Assembly: GCF_900078365.1 (NCBI RefSeq)
Contig: NZ_LT598653.1
Coordinates: 1,488,001 to 1,552,000, forward strand
Direction of reading: 5' to 3'
From: an uncultured Sphingopyxis sp.
GTDB lineage: Bacteria; Pseudomonadota; Alphaproteobacteria; Sphingomonadales; Sphingomonadaceae
DNA: 64,000 nt
Shown: positions 33,925 to 42,595 of the stretch, piece by piece
Numbering within the stretch: position 1 is the stretch's first letter
How the letters are laid out: every line of letters begins with the position of its first letter
Program-made: the position numbers and the translations under genes
The notes under the pieces: model-generated
What the model saw: only the letters and a program-made list of their open reading frames with translations
What the model was told of the DNA's origin: nothing
Database searches by the model: none

Positions 33925-34065
33925 GTTTTTGTTGGAGATCTGGCCTTTCCTATCCGGCTGCGTCGGGGTGGTCCGCACCGCTGACGGGTGTGCCGACATC
34001 GAACCGGTACGCTCGACGCCGCGCTTGAAGCATGTCGGCGCCCGCCCCGCCCCAGCGCCACCCGG

Positions 34066-34395
34066 CTATCGCGTCGAGTCTTTGGGAGCCGATTGCAGAA
34101 GGCCGATCCACTCGTCCGCCGCCCAGGCCCGCAGGTCGACGATGGTAATGCCCAGCTCGCCGATCATATCCGAAAATGCCTTCTGGCGTGGACTTTTCCC
34201 ATTTGCTAGAAATGCTTCGGGCGTATCCCAACGTTCGGTCAGATGAAGACGATGCGGGTCGGTGCAATCGACCGCTATGCTGCAATGCGCGCAACCGGGC
34301 TGTGCGGCGACGCTCGCCATATGCTCTGCGGCGACGGCCCCGGCGGCGTCGAGGTTGCAGTGACGAAGGTCGAGGATGCCGATGACAATGATCAT
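34066..34395 (-). CDS. Antibiotic-biosynthesis-monooxygenase (ABM) domain protein
   Basis: The 109-residue protein is one ferredoxin-like ABM barrel: a first strand MIIVIGILDL, a middle HCSIAVDCTDPHRLHLTERWDTPEAF and a last helix and strand. Such proteins act as cofactor-less monooxygenases on quinol-type rings, as quinone-related or dimerising accessory proteins, or as haem-binding domains. It is divergent from the SDR gene and shares operator 7. The ATG at 34395 is preferred; an upstream ATG at 34425 lies inside the operator. Confidence 0.78.
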   Translation of the reverse strand: MIIVIGILDLRHCNLDAAGAVAAEHMASVAAQPGCAHCSIAVDCTDPHRLHLTERWDTPEAFLANGKSPRQKAFSDMIGELGITIVDLRAWAADEWIGLLQSAPKDSTR

Positions 34396-34418
34396 GGGAT
34401 TTTCAGATTGTCTGGAAG

Positions 34419-34432
34419 TTGACATATGTCAA
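34419..34432. promoter_or_regulatory. Island operator 7 (TTGACATATGTCAA)
   Basis: A perfect palindrome between the divergent ABM and SDR genes. In the rightward direction TTGACA is followed after 18 bases by aatatt, a good -10 for the SDR gene. Confidence 0.85.
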
Positions 34433-34481
34433 TGAAAACTCCAATATTTTGGCGTTGGAATAGGGAAAGGCGGAACGACAA

Positions 34482-35330
34482 GTGACGGAACTTTGGTTGA
34501 TAACCGGCGTCAGCTCGGGCCTTGGCCGATCGATGGCGATCGCGGCGCTGGAAGCGGGATTTGCCGTCGTGGGAACCGTGCGCAACGAGGTGGACGCTCG
34601 GTCGTTCGAGAATCTGCCGGGGTGCGCGCACGCGCGCATATTGGATGTCGGCGATCATGGCGCGATCCCGGATGCGATCGAGGAAATCGAGCGCACACTT
34701 GGGCCGGTTTCGGTCCTCGTCAACAATGCCGGCTATGGGCGGGAAGGGCCGCTCGAGGCGATCGCCGTTTCCGATTTGCAGCGCCTGTACGACGTCAACC
34801 TGTTTGGCGCCTTGAGGCTGTGCCAGGCGGTCATCCCGTCGATGCGGGCGCGCGGAGCCGGCCGGATCATCAATATTTCGTCGGCCACCACCCTCGGCGC
34901 GGCACCCGCCATCGGCGCCTATTCGAGCAGCAAGGCGGCGCTCAACTGTCTCTCGGAAGTTCTCGCAAAAGAAGTGGGCGCGTTCGGCATCAAGGTGACC
35001 GCGGTGCTACCGGCATCGTTCCGGACCGATTGGGCAGGCCGCTCGCTGACCCGGACCGAGGAGGGCGACAGCCATTACGGCCATCTTGCGGAAACCCGCG
35101 CTGCGCGTGCGGCGCGGGACGGACGGCAGGCAGGGGATCCTGCCCGGTTCGCAGCCGCCATCCTGGCCCTTGCCGCCGATGAAAACCCGCCGCTCAACCT
35201 GCTCCTTGGCGCGAGTGCGCTACGCGGAGCGCGGGCCCGGATCGCGCAAATGGAAGCCGAGGTCATCACCAGTGAACCCGCCGCGCTCGCCACCGACTTC
35301 GATTCTCCGGTCGACTTGTCCGCCGCCTGA
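34482..35330 (+). CDS. Short-chain dehydrogenase/reductase
   Basis: The 282-residue classical SDR has TGVSSGLGRSMA for NAD(P) binding, NNAGYG, Ser in INISSATT and the YxxxK site in AYSSSKAAL. It oxidises or reduces a hydroxyl or keto group. The length and C-terminal region are typical of the group acting on larger hydrophobic substrates. The start is GTG with a gggaaagg site. It is monocistronic behind operator 7 and convergent with the MFS gene on its right. Confidence 0.9.
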   Translation: MTELWLITGVSSGLGRSMAIAALEAGFAVVGTVRNEVDARSFENLPGCAHARILDVGDHGAIPDAIEEIERTLGPVSVLVNNAGYGREGPLEAIAVSDLQRLYDVNLFGALRLCQAVIPSMRARGAGRIINISSATTLGAAPAIGAYSSSKAALNCLSEVLAKEVGAFGIKVTAVLPASFRTDWAGRSLTRTEEGDSHYGHLAETRAARAARDGRQAGDPARFAAAILALAADENPPLNLLLGASALRGARARIAQMEAEVITSEPAALATDFDSPVDLSAA

Positions 35331-35348
35331 GCCGGCGCGCGGCGTCCT

Positions 35349-36836
35349 TCAGATCCGCCGCGGCGAGAGGTCCTCATCGGGCGGTAGCAACGCGCCGTCG
35401 TCCGCGGGCAGCGGTGCGCCGCGTTCAGCCAGGATTCTGAGATTATTCTCGTGCCGCTCACGTGTGATCGGGAAGAAGGAGACCACGACGATCGATCCGC
35501 CGATAAAGAGGGTGATCGAACCCATCCACATCAGAACGAGATGATTGAGGACGTCACCGTCGACTTGGCCAGGATGGGCGCGGACCGGAAAGGCGACGAA
35601 GGTCAGAATTAGCCCGGCGATGAAGACGCCGAAGCTTGAAACGAACTTGCGCGCCATATTGTCGGCGGAAAAGACAAGCCCTTCAGACCGGCGGCCGGTC
35701 CTCACCTCGCTCTCCTCGACGACATCGGCCACCATCGAGGGCACCGTCGCGACACCGATCACGAACATCACCTGCGAGATGACAGCTTCGGTCGCAAGAT
35801 AGGCGAAGAGCGCTGATCCCTCTGGAAGCAGGCCTAGGAGTTGCAGCGTTGGTGAGGCCAGCGTCGTGGTCAGGGCGAGCGCGGGAAATAATATCGCGGT
35901 GAATTTCTTGCCGTAGCGGCGAACGAGCACAGGGGCGAGCGCGACGCCAAGCAGGCTGGCGGGTATCTGGATCGTGGCCAGGAGTGCAACCTGGCCTTGG
36001 CTGAGCCCCCAGAAATAGAGGTTGAGATATACTTGCAGCGACTGGGTGACCCCGACTCCGGTCGCATAGATCGCTCCCGCAGCCGCGATGATGATGAACG
36101 CCTTGTTGTCGAGCGTCTGCTTCATTTCGCGGAGGAAGTCCCGGAAAGCCAGTTTGCGCTGCGGCGGGCTGCTCAGAAACGGGATGAAGCGATGGGTCGA
36201 ATAGGTCGATACAAGAATCGTGGAGAAGATCATCAGCCCGCCGACGAGCCCCAGCATATGGTAGCCCTCTGGGCTCGAAACGCCGCCGCCGCCGTTCGCG
36301 GTCTCGCGCATGAACCATTCATAGCCGGCGAGCACCATCAGATAGCCACCCCCCATTTCGAAGGCGCGGCGAACCGCGATGAGACCCGTACGGCCGGCAT
36401 AATCCGACGTCAGCTCCGGGGCGAGCGAAACGGCGGGGAGCTCGAACAGCGTATCGCAGAATCTTAGGACGAGCAGGCAGCCGAGCAGATAGAGCGGCAG
36501 TGCGGACGGTGACAGGAAATCCGGCGGCGACCAGATCAGGAAATAGGCGAGCGCGGTCGGCAGCGCCGCGGCATACATCAGCGGATGGCGACGGCCCCAA
36601 CGCGTTCGCAAATTGTCTGATACTTGTCCGACGAACGGATCGACGAGCGCATCGAAGATTGCAGCGATCATCATCACAGTGGCGACTGCGGCAGCGGGGA
36701 CTCCTATGGCCTGGCTATAGAAGATCATCAGAAAAGCGTTCGATGTCCGCAAATTGATGCCGGTTCCCGTCGAGCCCAGCCCATAGAGAATCTTCGTTTT
36801 GGCCGTAAGCGCCGGCCTTGGCTTGTCATCCACCAT
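35349..36836 (-). CDS. MFS transporter of the GPH (glycoside-pentoside-hexuronide) cation symporter type
   Basis: The 495-residue protein has about 12 helices. It shows the GPH features YGLGSTGTGINLR near the start, DALVDPFVGQVSDNLRTRWGRRHP after helix 2, and two related six-helix halves. In catabolic clusters these carriers often move organic acids or sterol-like compounds rather than sugars. The start is uncertain: the ATG at 36836 leaves a short hydrophilic lead, but in-frame ATGs exist further upstream, including 36894. It shares operator 8 with the divergent MFS gene. Confidence 0.82.
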   Translation of the reverse strand: MVDDKPRPALTAKTKILYGLGSTGTGINLRTSNAFLMIFYSQAIGVPAAAVATVMMIAAIFDALVDPFVGQVSDNLRTRWGRRHPLMYAAALPTALAYFLIWSPPDFLSPSALPLYLLGCLLVLRFCDTLFELPAVSLAPELTSDYAGRTGLIAVRRAFEMGGGYLMVLAGYEWFMRETANGGGGVSSPEGYHMLGLVGGLMIFSTILVSTYSTHRFIPFLSSPPQRKLAFRDFLREMKQTLDNKAFIIIAAAGAIYATGVGVTQSLQVYLNLYFWGLSQGQVALLATIQIPASLLGVALAPVLVRRYGKKFTAILFPALALTTTLASPTLQLLGLLPEGSALFAYLATEAVISQVMFVIGVATVPSMVADVVEESEVRTGRRSEGLVFSADNMARKFVSSFGVFIAGLILTFVAFPVRAHPGQVDGDVLNHLVLMWMGSITLFIGGSIVVVSFFPITRERHENNLRILAERGAPLPADDGALLPPDEDLSPRRI

Positions 36837-36972
36837 CAGGTGAGGCCGTTCGCAAGCCGTACTGGCGCGGGAAGGCTTTTTTTCGTTCCCGCGCATTCCT
36901 TCGGTGATTCTAGTGATTGTCGCTCTCCCTTTTCGCCACACAGTTTGCAGCTGCGTACTCATTGAAAATTCA

Positions 36973-36986
36973 TTGACACATGTAAA
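36973..36986. promoter_or_regulatory. Island operator 8 (TTGACACATGTAAA)
   Basis: A consensus copy in the 278-base divergent region between two carrier genes. The rightward TTGACA is followed after 17 bases by acatat. Confidence 0.8.
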
Positions 36987-37071
36987 TTTAGAAAGACATA
37001 TCGACTGGAGCATTTGCATGCAACAGCAGAAACACAGCGAAAATTATGTTCCGAGCATCCATAAAAATAAG

Positions 37072-37085
37072 CAGACAGATGTAAA
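37072..37085. promoter_or_regulatory. Possible second operator (CAGACAGATGTAAA)
   Basis: Eleven of 14 positions fit the island palindrome. It lies 29 bases before the GTG start at 37115. It may be an auxiliary site or a degenerate duplicate of operator 8, which is also followed by aaattt. Confidence 0.4.
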
Positions 37086-37114
37086 TTTCTGGATCGCGGA
37101 GCGAGAGGGGCGAT

Positions 37115-38791
37115 GTGAACGAAAGCCAAAGTCACCGCACGTGGGCACCGCTACGCTTCGGCAGTTTCCGAGCCATCTGGCTCGCGAGCCTTGTTTCCAA
37201 CTTCGGGTCGGTCATCCAGACCGTTGGCGCGTCATGGTTGATGACAACCCTCGATCCGAGGGCCACCATGGTCGCGCTCGTCCTGTCAGCGACAACGCTG
37301 CCGATCCTCATGCTCGCCGTTATGGCCGGCGCGATCGCCGACATCGGCGACCGGCGCATTATCATGCTGACGGCGCAATATGCCATGCTAGGGGCCGCGA
37401 TTGCCTTGGCGACACTGACTCTGCTCGGCTTTATCACACCATGGTCGTTGCTGGTGCTGACCTTCGTCATCGGCTGCGGCACGGCAATATATGCTCCCTC
37501 TTGGCAGGCCTCCGTCGGCGACCATGTTCCCAGACCTTACATCGCCGGGGCGGTCGCGCTCAACAGCATGAATACGAACCTCGCGCGGACAGCCGCGCCA
37601 GCTATTGGTGGTATGATCGTTGCTCTGGTCGGCTCTCAAGGCGCGTTTGTTCTCAACGCATTCACCTATGTCGGTCTGATTATCGTGTTGACCCGATGGC
37701 GTTCTCCTCCCCGCGAAGCGCAATTCCCCCCCGAACCTCTCGGAACCGCGGTCGCTGCGGGGCTGCGCTATGTTCGCGAAACGCCTTCGCTGATGGCAGC
37801 GATGCTCCGCGGCCTCCTGCTCGGCGCCGGAGGCAGCGCGATCTGGGGTTTGATGCCCCTCATCGCGCGCGATTTGATCGGAGGTGATGCCACCGTCTAC
37901 GGTTTCGTTCTGGGCGCCTTCGGTTCCGGCGCGGTCGTTGGAGCGTTGGCCGGCACGCGCATCCGCCGATCGCTGTCGCACGAGCATACAGTCGGCAGTG
38001 CGATGATGGTTTATGCTTTGGCATCGGCGATGATCGCATTTGGCTGGCCGTTGCTTCCGTCGCTGACGATACTGGCGTTCGCCGGTTTCGGCTGGGTGGT
38101 CGCGGTGTCGACGATGATGATAGGCGTGCAAATGGCATCCCCTCGCTGGGTCGTAGGCCGGACGATGTCGCTTTTTCAGATGGCATTGTTGGGCGGCGTG
38201 GCTGCGGGCGCGTGGGGATGGGGGCAGGTGGCACAAGCGATCGACTTGCAATCGGCTTTTCTCGCTTCCGCCGCAGTGATGATTCTCGCTGCATTCACGG
38301 GCTTCATACTGCCGCTGCCTCAGCCGCTGATGCCCGAACTCTCGCCGCTGCGTATATTCGATCTCGCATCGGAAGCAGGGGCGCCGCTGCCATTTCGCGG
38401 ACCCGTGATCATCAGCGTCTCCTACCGGATCCCGTCTACAAGCGCGCACGCCTTTGCGGCTGCGATGGCCGAGCGCGGACGCATAAGGCGCCGCGATGGG
38501 GCTCAGCGATGGGCGTTGTTTCGCGATCCCGCCGATCCCGAATCCTGGGTTGAGCGGTTCGAATTTCGTACCTGGGGCGACTACATGCGGCAACGCCATC
38601 GATTGACCGTCGCCGATCGTGAAACGCTGGAGGCTGTACGCGGTTTTCACGATTTCGGGCAGGGCGATCCCCTTGTCCGACGTCTTGTGGCGTGGACTGC
38701 CGTGTCAGACAGCAAAGCGGAAGCGGTCGCCCCGACCGACCCCTATCTCGACGATGGCAATATAGTTTCTGATGGTCTGGATGGGCGATAA
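37115..38791 (+). CDS. MFS exporter (EntS-like, MFS_3) with C-terminal soluble domain
   Basis: The 558-residue protein has about 12 helices in residues 15-400 (FRAIWLASLVSNFGSVIQTVGASWLM; AGAIADIGDRRIIMLTAQ). A soluble tail of about 140 residues follows, containing WVERFEFRTWGDYMRQRHR. This MFS_3-plus-tail layout is known from enterobactin-exporter-like proteins. Export of a toxic intermediate or substrate analogue is inferred. The start is GTG; an ATG two bases upstream is out of frame and closes at once. It lies behind operator 8. Confidence 0.85.
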   Translation: MNESQSHRTWAPLRFGSFRAIWLASLVSNFGSVIQTVGASWLMTTLDPRATMVALVLSATTLPILMLAVMAGAIADIGDRRIIMLTAQYAMLGAAIALATLTLLGFITPWSLLVLTFVIGCGTAIYAPSWQASVGDHVPRPYIAGAVALNSMNTNLARTAAPAIGGMIVALVGSQGAFVLNAFTYVGLIIVLTRWRSPPREAQFPPEPLGTAVAAGLRYVRETPSLMAAMLRGLLLGAGGSAIWGLMPLIARDLIGGDATVYGFVLGAFGSGAVVGALAGTRIRRSLSHEHTVGSAMMVYALASAMIAFGWPLLPSLTILAFAGFGWVVAVSTMMIGVQMASPRWVVGRTMSLFQMALLGGVAAGAWGWGQVAQAIDLQSAFLASAAVMILAAFTGFILPLPQPLMPELSPLRIFDLASEAGAPLPFRGPVIISVSYRIPSTSAHAFAAAMAERGRIRRRDGAQRWALFRDPADPESWVERFEFRTWGDYMRQRHRLTVADRETLEAVRGFHDFGQGDPLVRRLVAWTAVSDSKAEAVAPTDPYLDDGNIVSDGLDGR

Positions 38792-38800
38792 ACCATCCGG

Positions 38801-39280
38801 TCATCCGTCCGCGGGCGCCGAGAGGAGGATGCGCATGCCGTCTGGGTCGGTGCAATAGACATATACCATGCCGTTGGCGGCAACTCGCGCCTCGTCCCGC
38901 ACCTCGCCACCGCAGGCCTGAATCAGCGCTTCGACCCGGGGAAGCGAGTCCACACATAATCGGATGTGCGTGAGGCCCAGTTGAGCTGCGAAGCTTCCGC
39001 TGGGCGGGGCAGGCGAGGCCGACCCGGTTTCGACCAATTCGAGCGCGACGCCGTCGCGCTTTACATAGACCGCGCGTGCCATGCTGCCGTCGTGCATTCC
39101 CAATATCGGCCGATAGGCGGGCAAAATATCGAACGGCGTTCCGACCGCAAAACCGAGCGCGCGATAGAAGCCGATCGACCGGTCGAGGTCGGATACCGAG
39201 GTCGACAGGCCGCCAACGACGATGCCGTCGACGGCAAGTTCGCGGTTCGGGCCGATCCGGACCGGGGCAGGCTCGCTCAT
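38801..39280 (-). CDS. VOC-fold (glyoxalase/dioxygenase-like) protein
   Basis: The 159-residue protein has one VOC module pair: VGGLSTSVSDLDRSIGFYRALGF at the start, LGLTHIRLCVDSLPRVEALI in the middle and YCTDPDGMRILL at the end. The position of the last metal ligand, usually Glu, reads MRILL, so the metal site may be incomplete. It overlaps the ChrB-like gene (ATGA) and ends the operon that begins with FAH and an FAD monooxygenase. The reaction is unknown. Confidence 0.78.
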   Translation of the reverse strand: MSEPAPVRIGPNRELAVDGIVVGGLSTSVSDLDRSIGFYRALGFAVGTPFDILPAYRPILGMHDGSMARAVYVKRDGVALELVETGSASPAPPSGSFAAQLGLTHIRLCVDSLPRVEALIQACGGEVRDEARVAANGMVYVYCTDPDGMRILLSAPADG

Positions 39281-39849
39281 GCCGAGGTCGCGATCGCTGC
39301 GCGCTTGCGGGCCCGGCCGACGACGTGCCGCGCGCGCGCGATCGCCATGTTGAAGCGGGTGGCTTGCCGCGCTGCGGGGTCGCCTTCGCTCGCGGCCGGC
39401 GCGTGTCGCAGCAAATGCATGGATGCGTCGACGTAGATCGCGTCCCACACCGGAAAGCTGCGATCGAGAATATCGTGATCGCTGGATTCCAGGATCAGGT
39501 TGCCCTCGCCGACGGCCAGCAGGCCGACTGCGATCAGCGCGCAGCGATCATCCGGTGAGGGCATGACACCCTGCATGACATAGGCGACGCCGGCGGCGAC
39601 GATCTTCTCCATCTCACGCAGCGCGGGGTCTGAAACCCCATATTTGCGCAGCAGCTTGCTGAATGTCGTTCCGTCGGCATCATGGCGTCCGATATCGCCG
39701 CCCGCGAGGCTGAAGGTGGTCGCCCCTTCCGGAAATTTGTCGGCTGGATCGATGAATTCGAAGCGGGCTTCGGGATCGATAAAGCGGCTGATCAGCCAGG
39801 CCGACGCGACACGATCGAAGTGAACCAACCGGCTCGTCACCCAGAACAT
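39277..39849 (-). CDS. ChrB-domain (chromate-resistance-like) protein
   Basis: The 190-residue protein opens FWVTSRLVHFDRVASAWLISRFIDPEA and contains ATTFSLAGGDIGRHD, matching the C-terminal ChrB domain of chromate-resistance loci. No chrA transporter is nearby. Here it lies 4 bases after an FAD monooxygenase gene and overlaps a VOC gene, inside a catabolic operon under operator 9. A role in the pathway rather than in chromate handling is likely, but undefined. Confidence 0.8.
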   Translation of the reverse strand: MFWVTSRLVHFDRVASAWLISRFIDPEARFEFIDPADKFPEGATTFSLAGGDIGRHDADGTTFSKLLRKYGVSDPALREMEKIVAAGVAYVMQGVMPSPDDRCALIAVGLLAVGEGNLILESSDHDILDRSFPVWDAIYVDASMHLLRHAPAASEGDPAARQATRFNMAIARARHVVGRARKRAAIATSA

Positions 39850-39853
39850 ATGC

Positions 39854-41683
39854 CTAATCTCCCGAATTCGCGGCCATCGGCTCGGCCGTTTTGGTCGCCG
39901 CGCGCGAGCCGCTCAATATTTGCTCGAAAGCATTGCGCAATGTGCCGGCGGGATCGTCGACGCGGCCCAGCGCGCGAAAGGCGACATGCGCATCGGGTCG
40001 CACCAGGATCGCGCCATCGTCCCCGATTTCACGCTCGGAGAGCCACTGACCTGACGGATCGGCGACATCTCCGCCCGGTCCAACGCTCCACGCATGAATC
40101 GTGATGCCCGATTCCGCCGCAATCTGGGCCGCGGCGTCGTGCCAGCGGCCTCCATTCGCGCCGCTGATCAGCGCAAAGCCACCCATGGGTATAAGGTCGT
40201 GCGTGGATAGCCGCCGGTCGCCCTGCGTGAGCCATGCGTGTGGCAATCGCGAACCGGGCCTCGTAGTGGGATAATAGATGTGGCCCATCGGATCGCGTTT
40301 GGCCGGCGGCGAGCCATCGTCGACCACCGCGCCGTCTGGGTACACGAAACCGAGTTCGCGGTCGTGCGCGGCATATTCGACGCGCTGGATATTGAGAATC
40401 TCGTTGAGCTGGGCGCGCCGTGTTTCGCCCTCGAAACTGTCCTCGACAAGCACCTTGAAGCGCTCGCAGGTTTTCTCCGGACTTTCGCCGGGAACAACGC
40501 CGATGCCCGACATGATGAGATAGGCGTTGGTCGACGCGTTGATCGACCAGCGCACATTGCTCGCGGTAACCGGGCGGCGCTCGAGCTCATAGGCGTCGAT
40601 CAGGCTCGCGGGGGCTAGTCCCTTGGTCACGAGCGCCAGTTTCCACGCAATATTGTGCGCATCCTGAAACCCGGAATTGAGGCCGAGACCGGCGGCGGGC
40701 GGATGCTTGTGCGCCGCATCGCCGATGATCACGATCCGGCCGACCTGCATCTTGTCGGCGATCACCGTTTCTAGCGACCAGCGGCTCACTCGCCGTACCG
40801 TGAGGGGAACGTCGACTTTCAGAAAGCCGCGAACATCTTCGATCAGTTCTTCGTCGGTTACGGTCTCGCGTTCACCCGGTACGCTCGCAAAGCGTGGCCC
40901 GCGCGTGAAGTTCGAAGCCCATTCCTCGCTCCGCCCGTCCCAATGATCGGGACCAAAAGTCAGCAGCGAATTGACGCGATAGGGCTTTTCGGGGTGGAAG
41001 ATGCGGCGCATGACCGCGTCGTCATCCTTGATATAGCCGCTGAGATCGGCGGCGAACCAGACAGTATAAAAGTCACCCAAATCCTTGTCGCCTATCATTT
41101 CGATCCCGAGTGCCGGATTGATCGTCTTGCCGCCGTCGGCTGCGATCATATAGGCGCAGCGGACCGTCATCCGTTCGCCCGACTGGCGATCGAGAACGAT
41201 CGCGGTGACGCCATTCGCATCCTGCGCAAAGCTCTCGAGTTCGTGATTGAAGAGAATGCGTCCTGGATACCGCGCTTCGCATTGCTCGAGCAGGATTGGC
41301 TCGAGCCGAATCTGCGGAATATTGGTCGGATGCGTCGTGCCCTTCTGGTCGTACATTGCCGCATGGTCGCCGCCGCCGAGAATCGAAGGCGCGGCGAATT
41401 GCAATCCATCGAGCGGGCCGTCGCCGCCGAGCGATGTCATCCACCGGATGCGGCCGAGGTTTTCGCGTGGAGCCGAGCGTGCATAGATCGCGTCGGCGAC
41501 ACCGTGCTGGCGAAATATCTCCATCGACCTTTGGTTGATATAATGAGCCTTGGGCAGGTGAGATGTCCCCGGGTGACGCTCGATCGTCAGCGCATCGACG
41601 CCGAGATCACCGAGGAAGATCGATAGCGCGAGACCGGCTCCGCCGGCACCCACGACCAGAACCTGAGTGTTGAGCTCACGCAT
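39854..41683 (-). CDS. FAD-dependent aromatic monooxygenase (TfdB/MhpA-like), class A
   Basis: The 609-residue protein has the Rossmann FAD motif VLVVGAGGAGLALSIFL, the second FAD motif GRIVIIGDAAHKHPPAAGLGLNSGFQDAHNIAWKL split around GD, and a C-terminal thioredoxin-like domain of the phenol-hydroxylase group. Such enzymes hydroxylate phenolic rings using NAD(P)H and oxygen and prepare a catechol for cleavage. It overlaps the upstream FAH gene by 8 bases, so hydroxylation and hydrolysis are co-expressed. Confidence 0.9.
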   Translation of the reverse strand: MRELNTQVLVVGAGGAGLALSIFLGDLGVDALTIERHPGTSHLPKAHYINQRSMEIFRQHGVADAIYARSAPRENLGRIRWMTSLGGDGPLDGLQFAAPSILGGGDHAAMYDQKGTTHPTNIPQIRLEPILLEQCEARYPGRILFNHELESFAQDANGVTAIVLDRQSGERMTVRCAYMIAADGGKTINPALGIEMIGDKDLGDFYTVWFAADLSGYIKDDDAVMRRIFHPEKPYRVNSLLTFGPDHWDGRSEEWASNFTRGPRFASVPGERETVTDEELIEDVRGFLKVDVPLTVRRVSRWSLETVIADKMQVGRIVIIGDAAHKHPPAAGLGLNSGFQDAHNIAWKLALVTKGLAPASLIDAYELERRPVTASNVRWSINASTNAYLIMSGIGVVPGESPEKTCERFKVLVEDSFEGETRRAQLNEILNIQRVEYAAHDRELGFVYPDGAVVDDGSPPAKRDPMGHIYYPTTRPGSRLPHAWLTQGDRRLSTHDLIPMGGFALISGANGGRWHDAAAQIAAESGITIHAWSVGPGGDVADPSGQWLSEREIGDDGAILVRPDAHVAFRALGRVDDPAGTLRNAFEQILSGSRAATKTAEPMAANSGD

Positions 41684-42527
41684 TTGCGGTCACCACGCGC
41701 GACGCGCCGCGCACCGTGTTGCGCAGCAATCCGATCCGCTCGATCTCACACTCGACGACATCGCCGTCGACCAGGAATCGCCCGTCTTCGAGCGCCACAC
41801 CGGCGGGCGTCCCGGTGAAGACAAGGTCACCCGGTTCGAGCCGGGTACGCGCATTGATATAAGTCAGCACTTCGTCGACATTCCATTCCATCGTATTGGT
41901 GCGGTCGTGCTGGCGCACCTCGCCATTGACGCGCAATTCCATGAGCAGGTCGGGCTCCTTTCCGATCTCGTCGATCGTAACGACCCAAGGCCCGATACCG
42001 GTGCAGTCGTCCTGCGATTTCGCCGAATAGAGATCGGCGCCGCGGGGGCCCTTGGCCAGGTCGCGCGCCGATGCGTCGTTGCCGATCGTATAGCCGATGG
42101 CGGCATCCATCGGGCGCATGCCCTCGGTCAGCGGCCGGCCGATCATGATCACCAACTCGATTTCATAATCGAGCTTCTGTGTGAGCGGCGGGTAGCGCAT
42201 CGGATCATCATGTCCGATGATCGCCGTGGGCGCCTTGATGAAGGCCACCGGAACGTCGGGCATCGGATTGCCAAAGGCTTCGACATGCTTCCGGTAGTTG
42301 AGGCCCATGCAGATCGTTTTCGAGCAACGATCGACAGGAGCGAGAAGCCGTGTCGATGAAAGGGGCTGTGCAGCCGCAGGATCGGTCAGCGAATTCAGAT
42401 CGATACCGTCGAACCAGGCAGCCGTCCATTCGGCGAGAGAAATAGTAAAGGGCCGGATAGCGTCGTGCTCGACATCGACGATCCCCCAACAACTATCTTC
42501 TCCCATCTCAAAGCGCGCTAGTTTCAC
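41676..42527 (-). CDS. Fumarylacetoacetate-hydrolase family protein
   Basis: The 283-residue protein contains the FAH metal-binding region (CMGLNYRKHVEAFG, KLDYEIELVIMIGRP, YTIGNDASARDLAKG) and ends DLVFTGTPAGVALEDGRFLVDGD. It hydrolyses a carbon-carbon bond in, or isomerises, a dioxo acid from ring cleavage. The GTG at 42527 is chosen because ggagaggg lies just upstream and an excellent promoter ends about 14 bases before it; a longer frame starting at 42569 would cross that promoter. It is first in the four-gene operon. Confidence 0.88.
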   Translation of the reverse strand: MKLARFEMGEDSCWGIVDVEHDAIRPFTISLAEWTAAWFDGIDLNSLTDPAAAQPLSSTRLLAPVDRCSKTICMGLNYRKHVEAFGNPMPDVPVAFIKAPTAIIGHDDPMRYPPLTQKLDYEIELVIMIGRPLTEGMRPMDAAIGYTIGNDASARDLAKGPRGADLYSAKSQDDCTGIGPWVVTIDEIGKEPDLLMELRVNGEVRQHDRTNTMEWNVDEVLTYINARTRLEPGDLVFTGTPAGVALEDGRFLVDGDVVECEIERIGLLRNTVRGASRVVTANA

Positions 42528-42547
42528 TTTTCCCTCTCCATGCCTGC

Positions 42548-42576
42548 GAATTATGTCAGGACTTGTCACGTGTCAA
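42548..42576 (-). promoter_or_regulatory. Promoter of the FAH/FAD-monooxygenase operon with embedded operator 9
   Basis: On the minus strand the -35 TTGACA (42571-42576) and the -10 TAATTC (42548-42553) are exactly 17 bases apart. The -35 lies within the operator palindrome TTGTCACGTGTCAA (42563-42576). This is the clearest view of how the operator blocks a promoter in this island. Confidence 0.8.
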
Positions 42577-42595
42577 TCAAACTTCTGTCCGCTGG

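Noticed and set aside
37021..37080. Small peptide gene in the divergent carrier-gene region
   Set aside because: Only short frames exist, without ribosome sites. The region is better explained as promoter and operator sequence.
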